A stretch of DNA of 19,051 nt from Sphingomonadales bacterium (GCA_017304125.1 JAFKLV010000378.1:1-19051), one strand, 5' to 3'. Shown: positions 6,353 through 15,484, counted from the first letter of the stretch. Notes: generated by a model from the sequence alone, not told the origin. Translations and numbers: made by a program.

Positions 6353-9300
6353 ATGAGCTTCCGCAATATTTCCGCCTGGTCGATCCGGAACCCGGTTCCG
6401 GCGATCGTGCTGTTCGTCATGCTGACGGTGGCTGGCATCGTCAGCTTCATCCGCATGGACATCAACCAGGACCCGGATATCGAATTTCCGGCGGTGACGG
6501 TGGAGATCACCCAGCCGGGCGCGGCGCCGAGCGAGCTCGAGACGCAGGTGACCCAGCGGGTCGAGGCGGCGGTGCGCTCGGTCGAGGGGATCGACGAGAT
6601 CCAGTCGTTCGTCAGCGAGGGCAGCTCGACCACGATCGTCCAGCTCGACATCGGTACGCCGATCGATCGCGCGGTGAACGAAGTGCGCGACGCGGTGGTG
6701 CAGATCCGCTCCAATTTGCCCGAAGGCATTCTGGAGCCGCAGATCACCCGCGTGAAGGCCAATGACGACGATGTCGGCAGCTATTCCGCGATCGCCAGCG
6801 ACATGACGATCGAGCAGCTTTCCTGGTATATCGACAATACCGTCGCCAAGGAGCTGCTGTCGGTGCCCGGCATGGGCAAGGTGGAGCGCAACGGCGGGGT
6901 CGATCGCGAAATCCGCGTGATCCTCGATCCGGCCAAGCTCGCCGCGTTCGGGCTCACCGCCAGCCAGATCAACCAGCAGCTGCGTCAGGTCAATCTCAAC
7001 GCGGCGGGTGGCCGCTCCGAAATCGCCGGGGCGGAACAGTCGCTGCGCGTGCTGGGCAATGCGCGCAACGCCTATGAGCTGGGCCAGACGCAGATTTCGG
7101 TCGGCGACGGGCGGACGGTGAAGCTGGCCGACGTGGCGACGGTGCGCGATCTCTACGCCGAGCAGCGCACCGCCGCGGCGGTCGACGGGCGCCCGGTGTT
7201 GAGCTTCGACTTCAAGCGCGCCAAGGGCTATTCCGACGTCACCGTGTTCCGCGAGGCCAAGGCCAAGCTGGAGGCGCTGGAGAAGCGCAACCCCAAGGTG
7301 CATTTCCAGCTGCGCTACGACGGCTCCAAATATGCGCTCGAGCAATATAAGAGCGCGATCCACGCGATGCTGGAGGGCGCCGCGCTGGCGGTGCTGATCG
7401 TCTTCCTGTTCCTGCGCGATACGCGTGCGACGATGATCTCCGCGCTCGCCATTCCGCTATCGGCGATCCCGGCCTTCTGGTTCATGGATCTGATGGGCTT
7501 TTCGCTCAACGGCATGACCCTGCTCGCGCTCAGCCTCGTCGCGGGCGTGCTGGTCGACGACGCGATCGTCGAGATCGAAAATATCGTGCGCCATATGCGC
7601 ATGGGCAAAACCGCCTATCAGGCAGCGATCGACGCGGCGGACGAGATCGGCCTCGCGGTGCTCGCGACGACGATGGCGATCGTCGCGGTGTTCCTGCCGG
7701 TCGGGCTGATGCCGGGGATTTCGGGCCAGTTCTTCCGCAACTTCGGTCTCACCGTCGTGGTGGCGGTGCTGATGAGCCTTGCCGTCGCGCGGATGATCAC
7801 CCCGATGATCGCGGCCTATTTCCTCAAGGCCCACGGCCATGCCGAGCACGGCGAAGGCTGGATGATGGACGCCTATCTGAAGGTGCTGCACTGGACGATG
7901 GACACCGGCCGCGCGCCGGCGATCCGCGCGCAGGGCGGCATCAAGCGCGTGACCGGCTATTTCCGCGATCATCGCTTGTGGGTGATCGGCATGGGGGTCG
8001 GCGCCTTCCTGCTGACGATCGTGTGCTTCGGGCTGATCCCGATGCAATTCCAGCCGGCGATCGATGCCGAGCGCTCTGCCGTCACGATCACGATGGCGCC
8101 GGGCTCGACGCTGGCGCAGACGCAGGCAACGGTCGACAAGGTCGTCGCGCTGCTGCGCAAGCAGCCCGACGTGCAGAGCACCTATAGCCGCACCGCGGTC
8201 GGCTCGGGCCGCGTCACCGCACAGTTCAAGGACCACAAGTCGCAGACCTCGACCCAGTTCGAGCGCAGCCTGGCGCCCGAACTGGCGAAGATCCCCGACG
8301 CGCGGGTCAATTTCCAGTCGCAATTCGGCTGGGGCGAGAACAATCGCGACGTCTCGATCACCCTGGGCGGCGACGATCCGGTGCAGTTGCGCCAGACCGC
8401 CGACCAATTGGTCAATGAGTTGACGAAGATCCCGGGGCTGATCGCGCCGCGCATCGCGGGCGGGCTCAACCGGCCCGAGATCATCATCAAGCCGCGGCTC
8501 GATCTCGCCGCCAACCTCGGCGTGACCACCGCCGCATTGTCCAATGCGATCCGCATCGCGACGATCGGCGACATCGATCAGAACAGCGCGAAATTCTCGT
8601 TGAGCGATCGTCAGGTGCCGATCCGCGTCGCGCTCGATCAATCCTCGCGGACCGAATTGTCGACGATCCAGAATCTGCCGGTGCAGACGCTGACCGGCGG
8701 ATCAGTGCCGCTGTCGGTGGTGGCGGATATCGGCTTCGGCTCCGGCCCGACCAAGATCAACCGCCTCAACCAGCAGCGTCAGCTGACGATCGGCGCCGAT
8801 CTGTCGTCCGGCCTCGTGCTCAGCAATGCGATGAAGCAGGTCAATGCGCTGCCGACCTTGCGCAACCTGCCGATCGGTATCCAGCGGGTCAGCGTCGGCC
8901 AGGCGAAATGGCAGAATGAGATGCTGATGAATTTCATCTTCGCGGTGATCGCGGGGGTGTTCCTGGTCTTCTCGGTGCTGGTGCTGCTCTATCGCCGGCT
9001 GCTGCCGCCGCTGGTCAACATGGGCTCGCTGCTGCTCGCGCCGTTGGGCGGGCTGATCGCGCTGCTGATCGTCGGCGATCCCTTGTCGATGCCGGTGTTT
9101 ATCGGGCTGCTGATGCTGCTCGGCATCGTCGCCAAGAATTCGATCCTGCTGATCGACTTCGCGCTGGAGGAGATCATGAAGGGCGTACCGGTGCACGATG
9201 CGATCATCGATGCCGGGCACAAGCGCGCGCAGCCGATCGTGATGACCACCGTGGCGATGGTTGCGGGGATGGTGCCGACCGCTTTGTCGCTGTCCGGCGA

Positions 9301-9568
9301 CGGATCGTGGCGCGCGCCGATGGGCATCGTGGTGATCGGCGGGCTGACGCTGTCGACCCTGCTGACGCTGCTGATCGTCCCCGCGGCGTTCAGCCTGGCG
9401 ATCGGGATCGAGCGCCGGGTGGGGCCGTGGCTCGGCCGCCGCTTGCTCACCTATCGTCCGGGCGACGGCGATCAGCCGGCGATCGATCACGTCCCCGGTG
9501 GCGGGCCGCTTCCCGCGCCGCAGGGCCGGATCGGCTATCACGACGACGATCCGCAGCCGGCGGAGTAA
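6353..9568 (+). CDS. RND efflux permease (AcrB/HAE1 family)
   Basis: Inner-membrane proton-driven transporter expelling hydrophobic compounds through the adaptor and a TolC-like channel. The 1071-residue product has the family length and a duplicated layout: a membrane segment near 13-33, a large periplasmic loop, a membrane bundle, then the same again from about residue 543. Proton-relay residues are visible: Asp402-Asp403 in GVLVDDAIVEIENIV (AcrB D407/D408) and Lys928 in GIVAKNSILLIDFA (AcrB K940). The last 40 residues are a polar, Pro/Gly-rich cytoplasmic tail. The ATG at 6353 overlaps a weak AAAGG region in the end of the adaptor gene. No outer-membrane factor gene follows, so the pump must borrow a channel encoded elsewhere. 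Drugs exported cannot be deduced. Confidence 0.96.
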   Translation: MSFRNISAWSIRNPVPAIVLFVMLTVAGIVSFIRMDINQDPDIEFPAVTVEITQPGAAPSELETQVTQRVEAAVRSVEGIDEIQSFVSEGSSTTIVQLDIGTPIDRAVNEVRDAVVQIRSNLPEGILEPQITRVKANDDDVGSYSAIASDMTIEQLSWYIDNTVAKELLSVPGMGKVERNGGVDREIRVILDPAKLAAFGLTASQINQQLRQVNLNAAGGRSEIAGAEQSLRVLGNARNAYELGQTQISVGDGRTVKLADVATVRDLYAEQRTAAAVDGRPVLSFDFKRAKGYSDVTVFREAKAKLEALEKRNPKVHFQLRYDGSKYALEQYKSAIHAMLEGAALAVLIVFLFLRDTRATMISALAIPLSAIPAFWFMDLMGFSLNGMTLLALSLVAGVLVDDAIVEIENIVRHMRMGKTAYQAAIDAADEIGLAVLATTMAIVAVFLPVGLMPGISGQFFRNFGLTVVVAVLMSLAVARMITPMIAAYFLKAHGHAEHGEGWMMDAYLKVLHWTMDTGRAPAIRAQGGIKRVTGYFRDHRLWVIGMGVGAFLLTIVCFGLIPMQFQPAIDAERSAVTITMAPGSTLAQTQATVDKVVALLRKQPDVQSTYSRTAVGSGRVTAQFKDHKSQTSTQFERSLAPELAKIPDARVNFQSQFGWGENNRDVSITLGGDDPVQLRQTADQLVNELTKIPGLIAPRIAGGLNRPEIIIKPRLDLAANLGVTTAALSNAIRIATIGDIDQNSAKFSLSDRQVPIRVALDQSSRTELSTIQNLPVQTLTGGSVPLSVVADIGFGSGPTKINRLNQQRQLTIGADLSSGLVLSNAMKQVNALPTLRNLPIGIQRVSVGQAKWQNEMLMNFIFAVIAGVFLVFSVLVLLYRRLLPPLVNMGSLLLAPLGGLIALLIVGDPLSMPVFIGLLMLLGIVAKNSILLIDFALEEIMKGVPVHDAIIDAGHKRAQPIVMTTVAMVAGMVPTALSLSGDGSWRAPMGIVVIGGLTLSTLLTLLIVPAAFSLAIGIERRVGPWLGRRLLTYRPGDGDQPAIDHVPGGGPLPAPQGRIGYHDDDPQPAE

Positions 9569-9623
9569 GCGACGCGCGCGGCTTTCGCTTGAACAAAGCC
9601 CCGACTTGGGGATTGTTTCGGCT

Positions 9624-10889
9624 ATGATCCCGATCGTCCGCCGGCGGCCGCCTCACGAACGCATCCCCGCCGGGCTGGTGCGGATGCGCGTGATCGCGAC
9701 GGCGATGCTGGTGGCGATGGCGGCGACCTTCCTCGTCGCGCGGACGATCGAGCCGATGCATCCGGCGTGGGGTTTCGTCCGCGCCTTTGCCGAGGCGGCG
9801 ATGGTCGGCGGGCTGGCCGACTGGTTCGCGGTGACCGCGCTATTCCGTCACCCGCTCGGGCTGCCGATCCCGCACACCGCGATCATCCCGCGCAACAAGG
9901 ATCGCATCGGCGACCAGCTCGCACTGTTCCTGCGCGATAATTTCCTGATCCCCGGCGTGGTCGCGCGGCGGATGCGGCGGATCGACCTCGCCAGCGCCGC
10001 CGGGCGCTGGCTGAGCAACCCCGCATCGGGCGGGTCGCGGTTGTCGCGCGGGCTGTCGCGGCTGGCGGTCGAGGTGTTGCAGGCGCTCGATCAGGAGCGG
10101 CTGGGCGGGATGGTGCGCGCGGCGATGGTGCAGCAGGTGCGCGTGCTCGATCTGTCGCCGATGCTCGGCCGCGCGCTCGCCGCGGGGATCAGCGAGGATC
10201 GCCATCTGCCGGTGCTCGACGGGATCGTGCGCTGGGCCGGGCGCATATTGGAGGCGAATGAGCCGATCGTCCGCGCGATGGTCCACGACCGCGCCGGATC
10301 GATCCTGCGCTGGACCGGGCTCGACGAGACGCTGGCCAACAAGATCATCGACGGGCTCGACAAGATGCTCGCCGACATGGCCGAGGATCGCAACCACCCG
10401 CTGCGCGGCAAGGCGGAGGAAGGGCTGGTCAAGCTGGCCGAGGATCTCCAGCACGATCCGGCGATGATCGCGCGGGTGCAGCAGATAAAGCTCGAGCTGC
10501 TCGAAAATCCCGCGATGCAGGATTGGATCAACGGCCTGTGGGAACAGGCACGCACCACGATGTTGCGCACCGCGCGCGACCCGGAGGCATTGGTCGCGGG
10601 CAAGCTGCGCGAAGCGCTCGACCAGCTCGGCCAGACGCTGCAAAGCGACGTGCGGCTGCAGCGCACGCTCAACCGCTATGTGCGCCGGGCCGCGGTGGGA
10701 ACGGCGGCGGATTACGGGGATTCGATCGTGCGGCTGGTGTCGGAAACGGTGCGCGGCTGGGACGCGCAGACGATCACCCGCCGGCTGGAGAATGCGGTGG
10801 GCAAGGACCTGCAATATATCCGTATCAACGGCACGCTGGTCGGCGGGCTGGTCGGGCTGGTGATCCACATCGTGGATGTCGCGCTGTGA
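9624..10889 (+). CDS. DUF445 family membrane protein (YjiN-like)
   Basis: Inner-membrane protein of unknown function. The 421 residues have a membrane segment at about 22-39, the conserved family block near 51-95 (AEAAMVGGLADWFAVTALF, then HPLGLPIPHT and IIPRNKDRIG), a long helical and mostly charged middle that probably forms coiled coils, and a C-terminal hydrophobic segment (LVGGLVGLVIHIVDVAL). The frame is open upstream to 9498, overlapping the permease gene in a different frame. The ATG at 9624 is chosen because it precedes the basic N-terminus (IPIVRRRPP) and lies clear of that gene, although only a distant GGGG serves as ribosome site. It lies 55 bases after the permease and 79 before the Mla operon, in the same direction as both. 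Confidence 0.85.
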   Translation: MIPIVRRRPPHERIPAGLVRMRVIATAMLVAMAATFLVARTIEPMHPAWGFVRAFAEAAMVGGLADWFAVTALFRHPLGLPIPHTAIIPRNKDRIGDQLALFLRDNFLIPGVVARRMRRIDLASAAGRWLSNPASGGSRLSRGLSRLAVEVLQALDQERLGGMVRAAMVQQVRVLDLSPMLGRALAAGISEDRHLPVLDGIVRWAGRILEANEPIVRAMVHDRAGSILRWTGLDETLANKIIDGLDKMLADMAEDRNHPLRGKAEEGLVKLAEDLQHDPAMIARVQQIKLELLENPAMQDWINGLWEQARTTMLRTARDPEALVAGKLREALDQLGQTLQSDVRLQRTLNRYVRRAAVGTAADYGDSIVRLVSETVRGWDAQTITRRLENAVGKDLQYIRINGTLVGGLVGLVIHIVDVAL

Positions 10890-10968
10890 GTAAATTCCCG
10901 TGCACCCCCCGGCGGGGCGCCGTCCTAACGCTTGCCGTCGCGGGCGCTTTCCCGCAAGGAAGCTGGTG

Positions 10969-12066
10969 ATGGGCGCAGCGGCGGATTTCAGCGAGGACGG
11001 CGACACCCTGCGCTTCACCGGCGATCTGTCGCTGGCGACGCTCGGCGACCTGCCACAACGGCTGCGCGCGCGCGGCGACGAGGTGCGGCATCTCGATCTG
11101 TCGGCGATCGACCGGATCGACACCGTCGGCGCATGGATCGTCCACCGTTTCGCGCATGAACATGATGCGACGATCGAGGGGCTCGATCCCGAACATGTCC
11201 GGCTGCTCGAACATGTCGAGAGCGCCGATCAGCTCGTTGCGATGCGGCCGACGCATGTCAGCCCGTTCACCCGCGTGCTCGGTGAAATCGGCACCGCGAC
11301 GATCACCGCCGGCACCACCTTGCTCGGGTTGCTCGGCTTCCTCGGCGCGATCGTCATCGCGTTTGGCAATGTCATCCGCCATCCGCGCCGCTTCCGGTTC
11401 AACGCGACGGTCCAGCGTTTCGAGGTCGTCGGGGTCACCGCGCTCGGCATCATCGGGCTGATGAGCTTCCTGATCGGGATCGTCATCGCCCAGCAGGGCG
11501 CGGTGCAGCTCCGCCAGTTCGGCGCCGAAGTCTATACGATCAACCTGATCGGGCGGATCACGCTGCGCGAGCTGGGCGTGCTGATGACCGCGATCATGGT
11601 CGCCGGCCGCTCGGGCTCGGCCTTTGCCGCGCAGCTCGGCACGATGAAGCTGACCGAGGAAATCGACGCGATGCGCACGATCGGCGTCTCGCCGATGGAG
11701 GCGCTGGTGCTGCCGCGCACGATCGCGGCGATCGTGCTGATGCCGCTGCTCGGCTTCTATGCCTCGGTCGTGGCGATGGTCGGCGGCGGGCTGTTGTGCT
11801 GGATCAACCTTGGCATTCCGCCGGTCACCTATATCGCGCGGCTGCGCGAAGTGGTGCCGATCACCGATCTCTACGTCGGGCTGGTCAAGGCGCCGGTGTT
11901 CGGCGCGATCATCGCGATGGCGGGCTGTTTCCAGGGGATGCAGGTGGAGGGCGACGCCGAACAGGTCGGCAGCCGCACCACCGCCGCGGTGGTGCAGGCG
12001 ATCTTCCTGGTGATCGTGCTCGACGCGTTCTTCGCGGTGTTCTTCACCTCGATGGGGTGGAATTGA
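10969..12066 (+). CDS. mlaE: MlaE-type lipid ABC permease with N-terminal STAS domain
   Basis: Permease of an MCE-type ABC system that moves phospholipids between inner and outer membranes to keep the outer membrane asymmetric. Of 365 residues, about 1-95 form a STAS domain (core LDLSAIDRIDTVGAWIV at 42-58), equivalent to the separate MlaB protein of E. coli. About 100-365 form the MlaE/YrbE permease with five or so membrane segments and the signature VAGRSGSAFAAQLGTMK at 211-227 followed by TEEIDAM. The ATG at 10969 follows AAGGAAG by seven bases; an upstream in-frame ATG at 10900 adds only an unstructured basic stretch. The stop overlaps the mlaF start as TGATG, implying translational coupling. 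Confidence 0.95.
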   Translation: MGAAADFSEDGDTLRFTGDLSLATLGDLPQRLRARGDEVRHLDLSAIDRIDTVGAWIVHRFAHEHDATIEGLDPEHVRLLEHVESADQLVAMRPTHVSPFTRVLGEIGTATITAGTTLLGLLGFLGAIVIAFGNVIRHPRRFRFNATVQRFEVVGVTALGIIGLMSFLIGIVIAQQGAVQLRQFGAEVYTINLIGRITLRELGVLMTAIMVAGRSGSAFAAQLGTMKLTEEIDAMRTIGVSPMEALVLPRTIAAIVLMPLLGFYASVVAMVGGGLLCWINLGIPPVTYIARLREVVPITDLYVGLVKAPVFGAIIAMAGCFQGMQVEGDAEQVGSRTTAAVVQAIFLVIVLDAFFAVFFTSMGWN

Positions 12067-12887
12067 TGACCGACGCGGACGACGATGTGATCATCCGTGT
12101 GCGCGGGCTGCGCACCAGCTTCGGCGAGCAGGTGATCCACGACGGGCTCGACCTCGACGTGCGGCGCGGCGAGATCCTTGGCGTGGTCGGCGGATCGGGC
12201 ACCGGCAAATCGGTGCTGATGCGCGCGATCATCGGCCTCCAGACCCCCGATGAGGGGGAGATCACCGTCTTCGGCGAATCCACCATCGGCCGCGAAGAGA
12301 CCGAGGCGATCGAGATCCGCAAGCGCTGGGGCGTGCTGTTCCAGGGCGGCGCATTGTTCTCGACGCTGACCGTCGCCGAAAACGTGCAGGTGCCGATCCG
12401 CGAATTCTATCCCGCGCTCGATCTGGCGCTGCTCGACGAAATCGCCTCCTACAAGGTGGTGATGACCGGGCTGCCGGCCGAAGCCGGCCCGAAATATCCG
12501 TCTGAACTGTCGGGCGGGATGAAGAAACGCGCCGGGCTGGCGCGCGCGCTGGCGCTCGATCCGGCGCTATTGTTCCTCGACGAGCCGACCGCGGGGCTCG
12601 ATCCGATCGGCGCGGCGGGGTTCGACGAACTGACCCATTCGCTGCAAAAGACGATGGGGCTCACCGTCTTCCTGATCACCCACGATCTCGATACGCTCTA
12701 TGCGATCTGCGATCGCGTGGCGGTGCTGGCGGACAAAAAGGTGATCGCGGTCGGCACGATCGACGAGCTTCTGGCGTTGGACCATCCGTGGATTCAGGAA
12801 TATTTCAATGGCCCGCGCGGCCGCGCGGCGGTCGCGACCCAGGAAGCCAACGGGGCGCGGAACAAGCCAGGGACGGGGACTGACTGA
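12066..12887 (+). CDS. mlaF: MlaF-type ABC transporter ATPase
   Basis: ATP-hydrolysing subunit that powers the MlaE/MlaD lipid transporter at the cytoplasmic face. The 273-residue product shows Walker A GGSGTGKS at 42-49, Q-loop Gln93, ABC signature LSGGM at 148-152, Walker B LLFLDEP at 168-174 and switch His206 (ITHD), all intact. The sequence KKRAGLARALALDP after the signature and GLDPIGA after Walker B are typical of MlaF. The C-terminal 35 residues are polar and low in order. The ATG shares one base with the mlaE stop, and its own stop shares one base with the mlaD start, so all three are one operon. A much longer open frame from 11796 lies inside mlaE and is not used. Confidence 0.96.
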   Translation: MTDADDDVIIRVRGLRTSFGEQVIHDGLDLDVRRGEILGVVGGSGTGKSVLMRAIIGLQTPDEGEITVFGESTIGREETEAIEIRKRWGVLFQGGALFSTLTVAENVQVPIREFYPALDLALLDEIASYKVVMTGLPAEAGPKYPSELSGGMKKRAGLARALALDPALLFLDEPTAGLDPIGAAGFDELTHSLQKTMGLTVFLITHDLDTLYAICDRVAVLADKKVIAVGTIDELLALDHPWIQEYFNGPRGRAAVATQEANGARNKPGTGTD

Positions 12888-13852
12888 TGGAAACTCGCTC
12901 CAACCACGTTCTCGTGGGATCGGTCGTGCTGATCCTGCTCGCGGTTCTCGCGCTGTTCACCGTGTGGATCGCGCGGCTCGGCAGCGCGAGCGAGAAGGAT
13001 TATGACATCTTCTTCAAGCAATCGGTCGACGGGCTCGCCAAGGGCTCGTCGGTCACGTTCTCCGGCGTGCCGTCGGGGCAGGTGAAGCTGATCCAATTGT
13101 GGAAGAACGATCCGCAATTCGTCCGCGTGCGCATCACCGTCAACGAGGATACGCCGGTGCTGCAGGGCACCACCGCGACGATCCAGGGCAGCTTCACCGG
13201 CACCAGCACGGTGAGCCTCGACGGCGCGGTGAAGGGCGCCCCGCCGATCACCTGCCCGGCGAACGATGCCGCCAATCAATGCCCTTATGGCGTGCCGGTG
13301 ATCCCGACGCGGACCGGCGGGCTGGGCGCCTTGCTCAATTCAGCGCCGCAATTGCTCGAGCGGCTGTCGACGCTGACCGAGAAGTTGACCGGGCTCGTCA
13401 CCGACAAGAACCAGGCCTCGATCGCGGGGATTCTCGACAATACCAACCGGCTGAGCCGCGCGCTCGCCGATCGCGGGCCGGAAATCGCCGCGACGCTGGC
13501 GCAGACCCGCGTCGCCGTGCAGCAGGCGGGCGATGCGGCGGAGAAGATCGGCGATCTCGCCGCGACCACTAACGGGGTGCTCGCCGAGGACGTCAAGCCG
13601 GCGATGGCCAATCTCAACGCCGCGATCCTTTCCGCCAAGCAGAGCGCCGATACGCTCAACGCGACGATCGGCGAGGCGCGCCCCGGCCTGCACAGCCTGT
13701 CGACGCAGACCGCGCCGGAACTGGCGCGGCTGATCCACGATCTGCGCCAGATGACCGACGCCTTGACCTCGGTGGCGGAGAAAGTGGATCGCAACGGGGC
13801 CGGCTCGGTGATCGGCCAGCAGCGGCTCCCAGACTATAAGCCCGGCAAATGA
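12887..13852 (+). CDS. mlaD: MlaD-type MCE domain protein
   Basis: Substrate-binding MCE protein, anchored in the inner membrane, that forms a hexameric ring or tube for lipid passage through the periplasm. Of 321 residues, 7-30 form the membrane anchor, about 38-116 the MCE domain (KQSVDGLAKGSSVTFSGVPSG and GSFTGTSTVSLDG), and about 144-300 a long helical region with heptad-like Ala/Leu spacing. The product is longer than E. coli MlaD (about 180 residues). A loop after the MCE domain carries Cys123 and Cys132 (ITCPANDAANQCPYG), which could form a disulfide. It starts within the mlaF stop (TGATG) and is followed closely by the auxiliary lipoprotein. Family assignment is firm; the role of the extension is inferred. 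Confidence 0.93.
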   Translation: METRSNHVLVGSVVLILLAVLALFTVWIARLGSASEKDYDIFFKQSVDGLAKGSSVTFSGVPSGQVKLIQLWKNDPQFVRVRITVNEDTPVLQGTTATIQGSFTGTSTVSLDGAVKGAPPITCPANDAANQCPYGVPVIPTRTGGLGALLNSAPQLLERLSTLTEKLTGLVTDKNQASIAGILDNTNRLSRALADRGPEIAATLAQTRVAVQQAGDAAEKIGDLAATTNGVLAEDVKPAMANLNAAILSAKQSADTLNATIGEARPGLHSLSTQTAPELARLIHDLRQMTDALTSVAEKVDRNGAGSVIGQQRLPDYKPGK

Positions 13853-13863
13853 GGCGGACGACG

Positions 13864-14445
13864 ATGAAGCGACTGGTGATATTCCTCGCGGCGCTGCCGC
13901 TGGCCGGCTGCATCAGCTTCGGTGCGAAGCCGCCGCCCTCGCTGCTCGACCTCACCGCCGCCGAACAGGCCGCGCCGGGGCAGACGCAGGATGCCGCCAC
14001 CGCCAAGACGATCTTCATCCAGGTCCCGTCGGTGCCGCAGGCGCTGTCCACCGCGCGCGTGCCGGTCCAGGCGAGCCCGACGTCGATCGCTTATATCAAG
14101 GACGCGCAATGGGTTGAGCCGCCGCAGAGGCTGTTCGCGCGGCTGCTCGCCGATACGATGACCGCGCGCAGCGGGCGCGTCGTGCTCAACGCCGCGCAGG
14201 CGTTCGGCGACAATGGCCCGCGGTTGGGCGGCGAGCTGCGCAATTTCGGCATCGACGCCGCCTCGTCGAGCGCGATCGTCACCTTCGACGCGTCGCTGGT
14301 GCGCGGCGAGGACGGCAAGGTGGAGAAGCAGCGTTTCGAGGCGAAGGTGCCGGTCTCGAAGATCGATGCCGCGTCGGCCGGACGCGCGCTCAATCGCGGC
14401 GCCAATCAGGTCGCGGCGGCGGTGGCCGACTGGGTCGGGAAGTAA
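13864..14445 (+). CDS. ABC-type transport auxiliary lipoprotein (PqiC-like)
   Basis: Outer-membrane lipoprotein of the ABC transport auxiliary family (PF03886; relative of PqiC), expected to connect an MCE tunnel to the outer membrane. The signal peptide MKRLVIFLAALPLAGC ends in a lipobox LAGC with the lipidated Cys at residue 16. The mature domain includes the family patterns VPSVPQALSTARVPVQ, IAYIKDAQWVEPPQRLFARLL and an Ala-rich C-terminal helix ending in AAAVADWVGK. An ATG at 13849 overlaps the mlaD stop (ATGA), but the ATG at 13864 has GAGGCGG nine bases before it and begins directly on the signal peptide, so it is preferred. It is the last gene of the Mla operon and ends seven bases from the convergent cyclophilin gene. 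Confidence 0.88.
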   Translation: MKRLVIFLAALPLAGCISFGAKPPPSLLDLTAAEQAAPGQTQDAATAKTIFIQVPSVPQALSTARVPVQASPTSIAYIKDAQWVEPPQRLFARLLADTMTARSGRVVLNAAQAFGDNGPRLGGELRNFGIDAASSSAIVTFDASLVRGEDGKVEKQRFEAKVPVSKIDAASAGRALNRGANQVAAAVADWVGK

Positions 14446-14452
14446 CCCCCGC

Positions 14453-15382
14453 CTAGCGCGCCGCCACGCGCCGGATCGGCGTCGGCACGTTGCAGATATC
14501 GGCGCCCGCGGCCGGGCGAACGAAGAACGGATCGCGGCGATTGGCGCGCGCATCGGCGTAACGCGCGAAGCTGGCGCTCTCGGTGGCGAGATATTCGAAG
14601 CGCGGCTGCTCGGCGGCGGGCAATTCGCTCGCCAGCCGCACCGAGGCGATCGGCACCTGCTCGGCCTCGCTCGCATAGACCCCCAGCGCCTCGGTGCCGC
14701 GCGGCAGCGACGAGAGCCATTCGATCCCCTCGATCACCCGCCCGACCACAGCGATATTGCGATCGAGGTGGCGCGGCGCATGGCCGATCACCGCGTAAAG
14801 CTCGCTGCCGTCGCCCGCATTGGGCGGCATGTCGCGCCCGACCCCGACCATGCCGTAGCAATGCACCGGCCAGGCGATCGTGCGCCCCGCGCTGCGCTGC
14901 GCCGCGATCGGCCAGCCGCGCCAGGTGAAGGTCTGCTCGGCATAAGCGTCGCGCCCCGGCGCCGCGACCACGCGGCCGAGCTCGGCGGCGGTGAGGCTGG
15001 TGGTATAATCGGCCTGTTCGGTGAAGGTGAGGCTGGCGGGGAGCGGCCGCTTGCCGGTGCCGCCGCCCCATTGCGCGACATAATTGTCCTGCACGCGGTT
15101 GACGCTGGCGCCGTCCCACCAATGCTGGGTGGCGAGCATGCGGATGTTGCGCACCCAGCTTTGCGAGAAGGGCGCGGGGATCAGCTGGATCACCACGCGG
15201 CGCGCGTTGCCGGTGGCGGCGGGGGCGAGCTCCATCACCAGCAACTCGCTCGCCGGGATCGCGCGCCACGCATCGGCCGGCGCGGCGGCGGCGATCTCCG
15301 ATGGGGCGAGTGCGGGGACTGTGGCGGCGGCTGGCGCGGCGGTGGTTGCGGCGAGGAGCGAGGCGAGGACGGGTGCGATCAT
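14453..15382 (-). CDS. Exported cyclophilin-like peptidyl-prolyl isomerase, divergent
   Basis: Predicted periplasmic cyclophilin-fold protein (cis-trans prolyl isomerase) of 309 residues. It starts with an Ala-rich signal peptide (MIAPVLASLLAATTAAPAAA). The catalytic segment of typical cyclophilins, FHR...F..Q, appears here as VNRVQDNYVAQWGG at 94-107: the key Arg96 and Gln104 are kept, while the Phe and His before Arg are Val and Asn, and the following Phe is Tyr101. The GMVG-G segment at 177-182 and the LDRNIAVVGRVIEGIEWL block at 207-224 fit the fold. It carries long insertions and a C-terminal extension of about 80 residues. The ATG at 15382 has only a distant AAGG, so the start is moderately certain. 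Activity may be reduced, judging by the altered motif. Confidence 0.85.
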   Translation of the reverse strand: MIAPVLASLLAATTAAPAAATVPALAPSEIAAAAPADAWRAIPASELLVMELAPAATGNARRVVIQLIPAPFSQSWVRNIRMLATQHWWDGASVNRVQDNYVAQWGGGTGKRPLPASLTFTEQADYTTSLTAAELGRVVAAPGRDAYAEQTFTWRGWPIAAQRSAGRTIAWPVHCYGMVGVGRDMPPNAGDGSELYAVIGHAPRHLDRNIAVVGRVIEGIEWLSSLPRGTEALGVYASEAEQVPIASVRLASELPAAEQPRFEYLATESASFARYADARANRRDPFFVRPAAGADICNVPTPIRRVAAR

Positions 15383-15436
15383 AGCGGGCGATGCTGCCTT
15401 TAGCGGGCGCGCGATGCAATTCCCCTGTGCGAAAGC

Positions 15437-15465
15437 TTGCGTCGGGCGCCGCCGCGCTCTAGGGC
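15437..15465 (+). promoter_or_regulatory. Possible tRNA-Ser promoter
   Basis: TTGCGT (15437-15442), 17 bases, then TAGGGC (15460-15465), about 20 bases before the tRNA. The -35 is reasonable; the -10 is a poor match, so this is tentative. Confidence 0.3.
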
Positions 15466-15484
15466 GTCGCCTCCCAAGGCATGC

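Noticed and set aside
7457..8641. Long open frame antisense to the RND permease
   Set aside because: His/Arg/Asp-rich product with no family features; long antisense frames are expected opposite GC-rich genes, and the sense frame is a clear RND permease.
9599..9611. CCCC-GACTT-GGGG after the RND permease as a terminator
   Set aside because: Only a 4-bp stem and no T-tract; too weak to support termination.
10931..10958. Inverted repeat (CTTG...CAAG with GCGGG/CCCGC) before mlaE as a translational switch
   Set aside because: The two stems compete for the same bases and are short; it may be chance in GC-rich DNA.
14213..15403. 396-residue plus-strand frame across the lipoprotein and cyclophilin genes
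   Set aside because: It overlaps two recognisable genes and has a low-complexity Arg-rich composition; it is a frame shadow.
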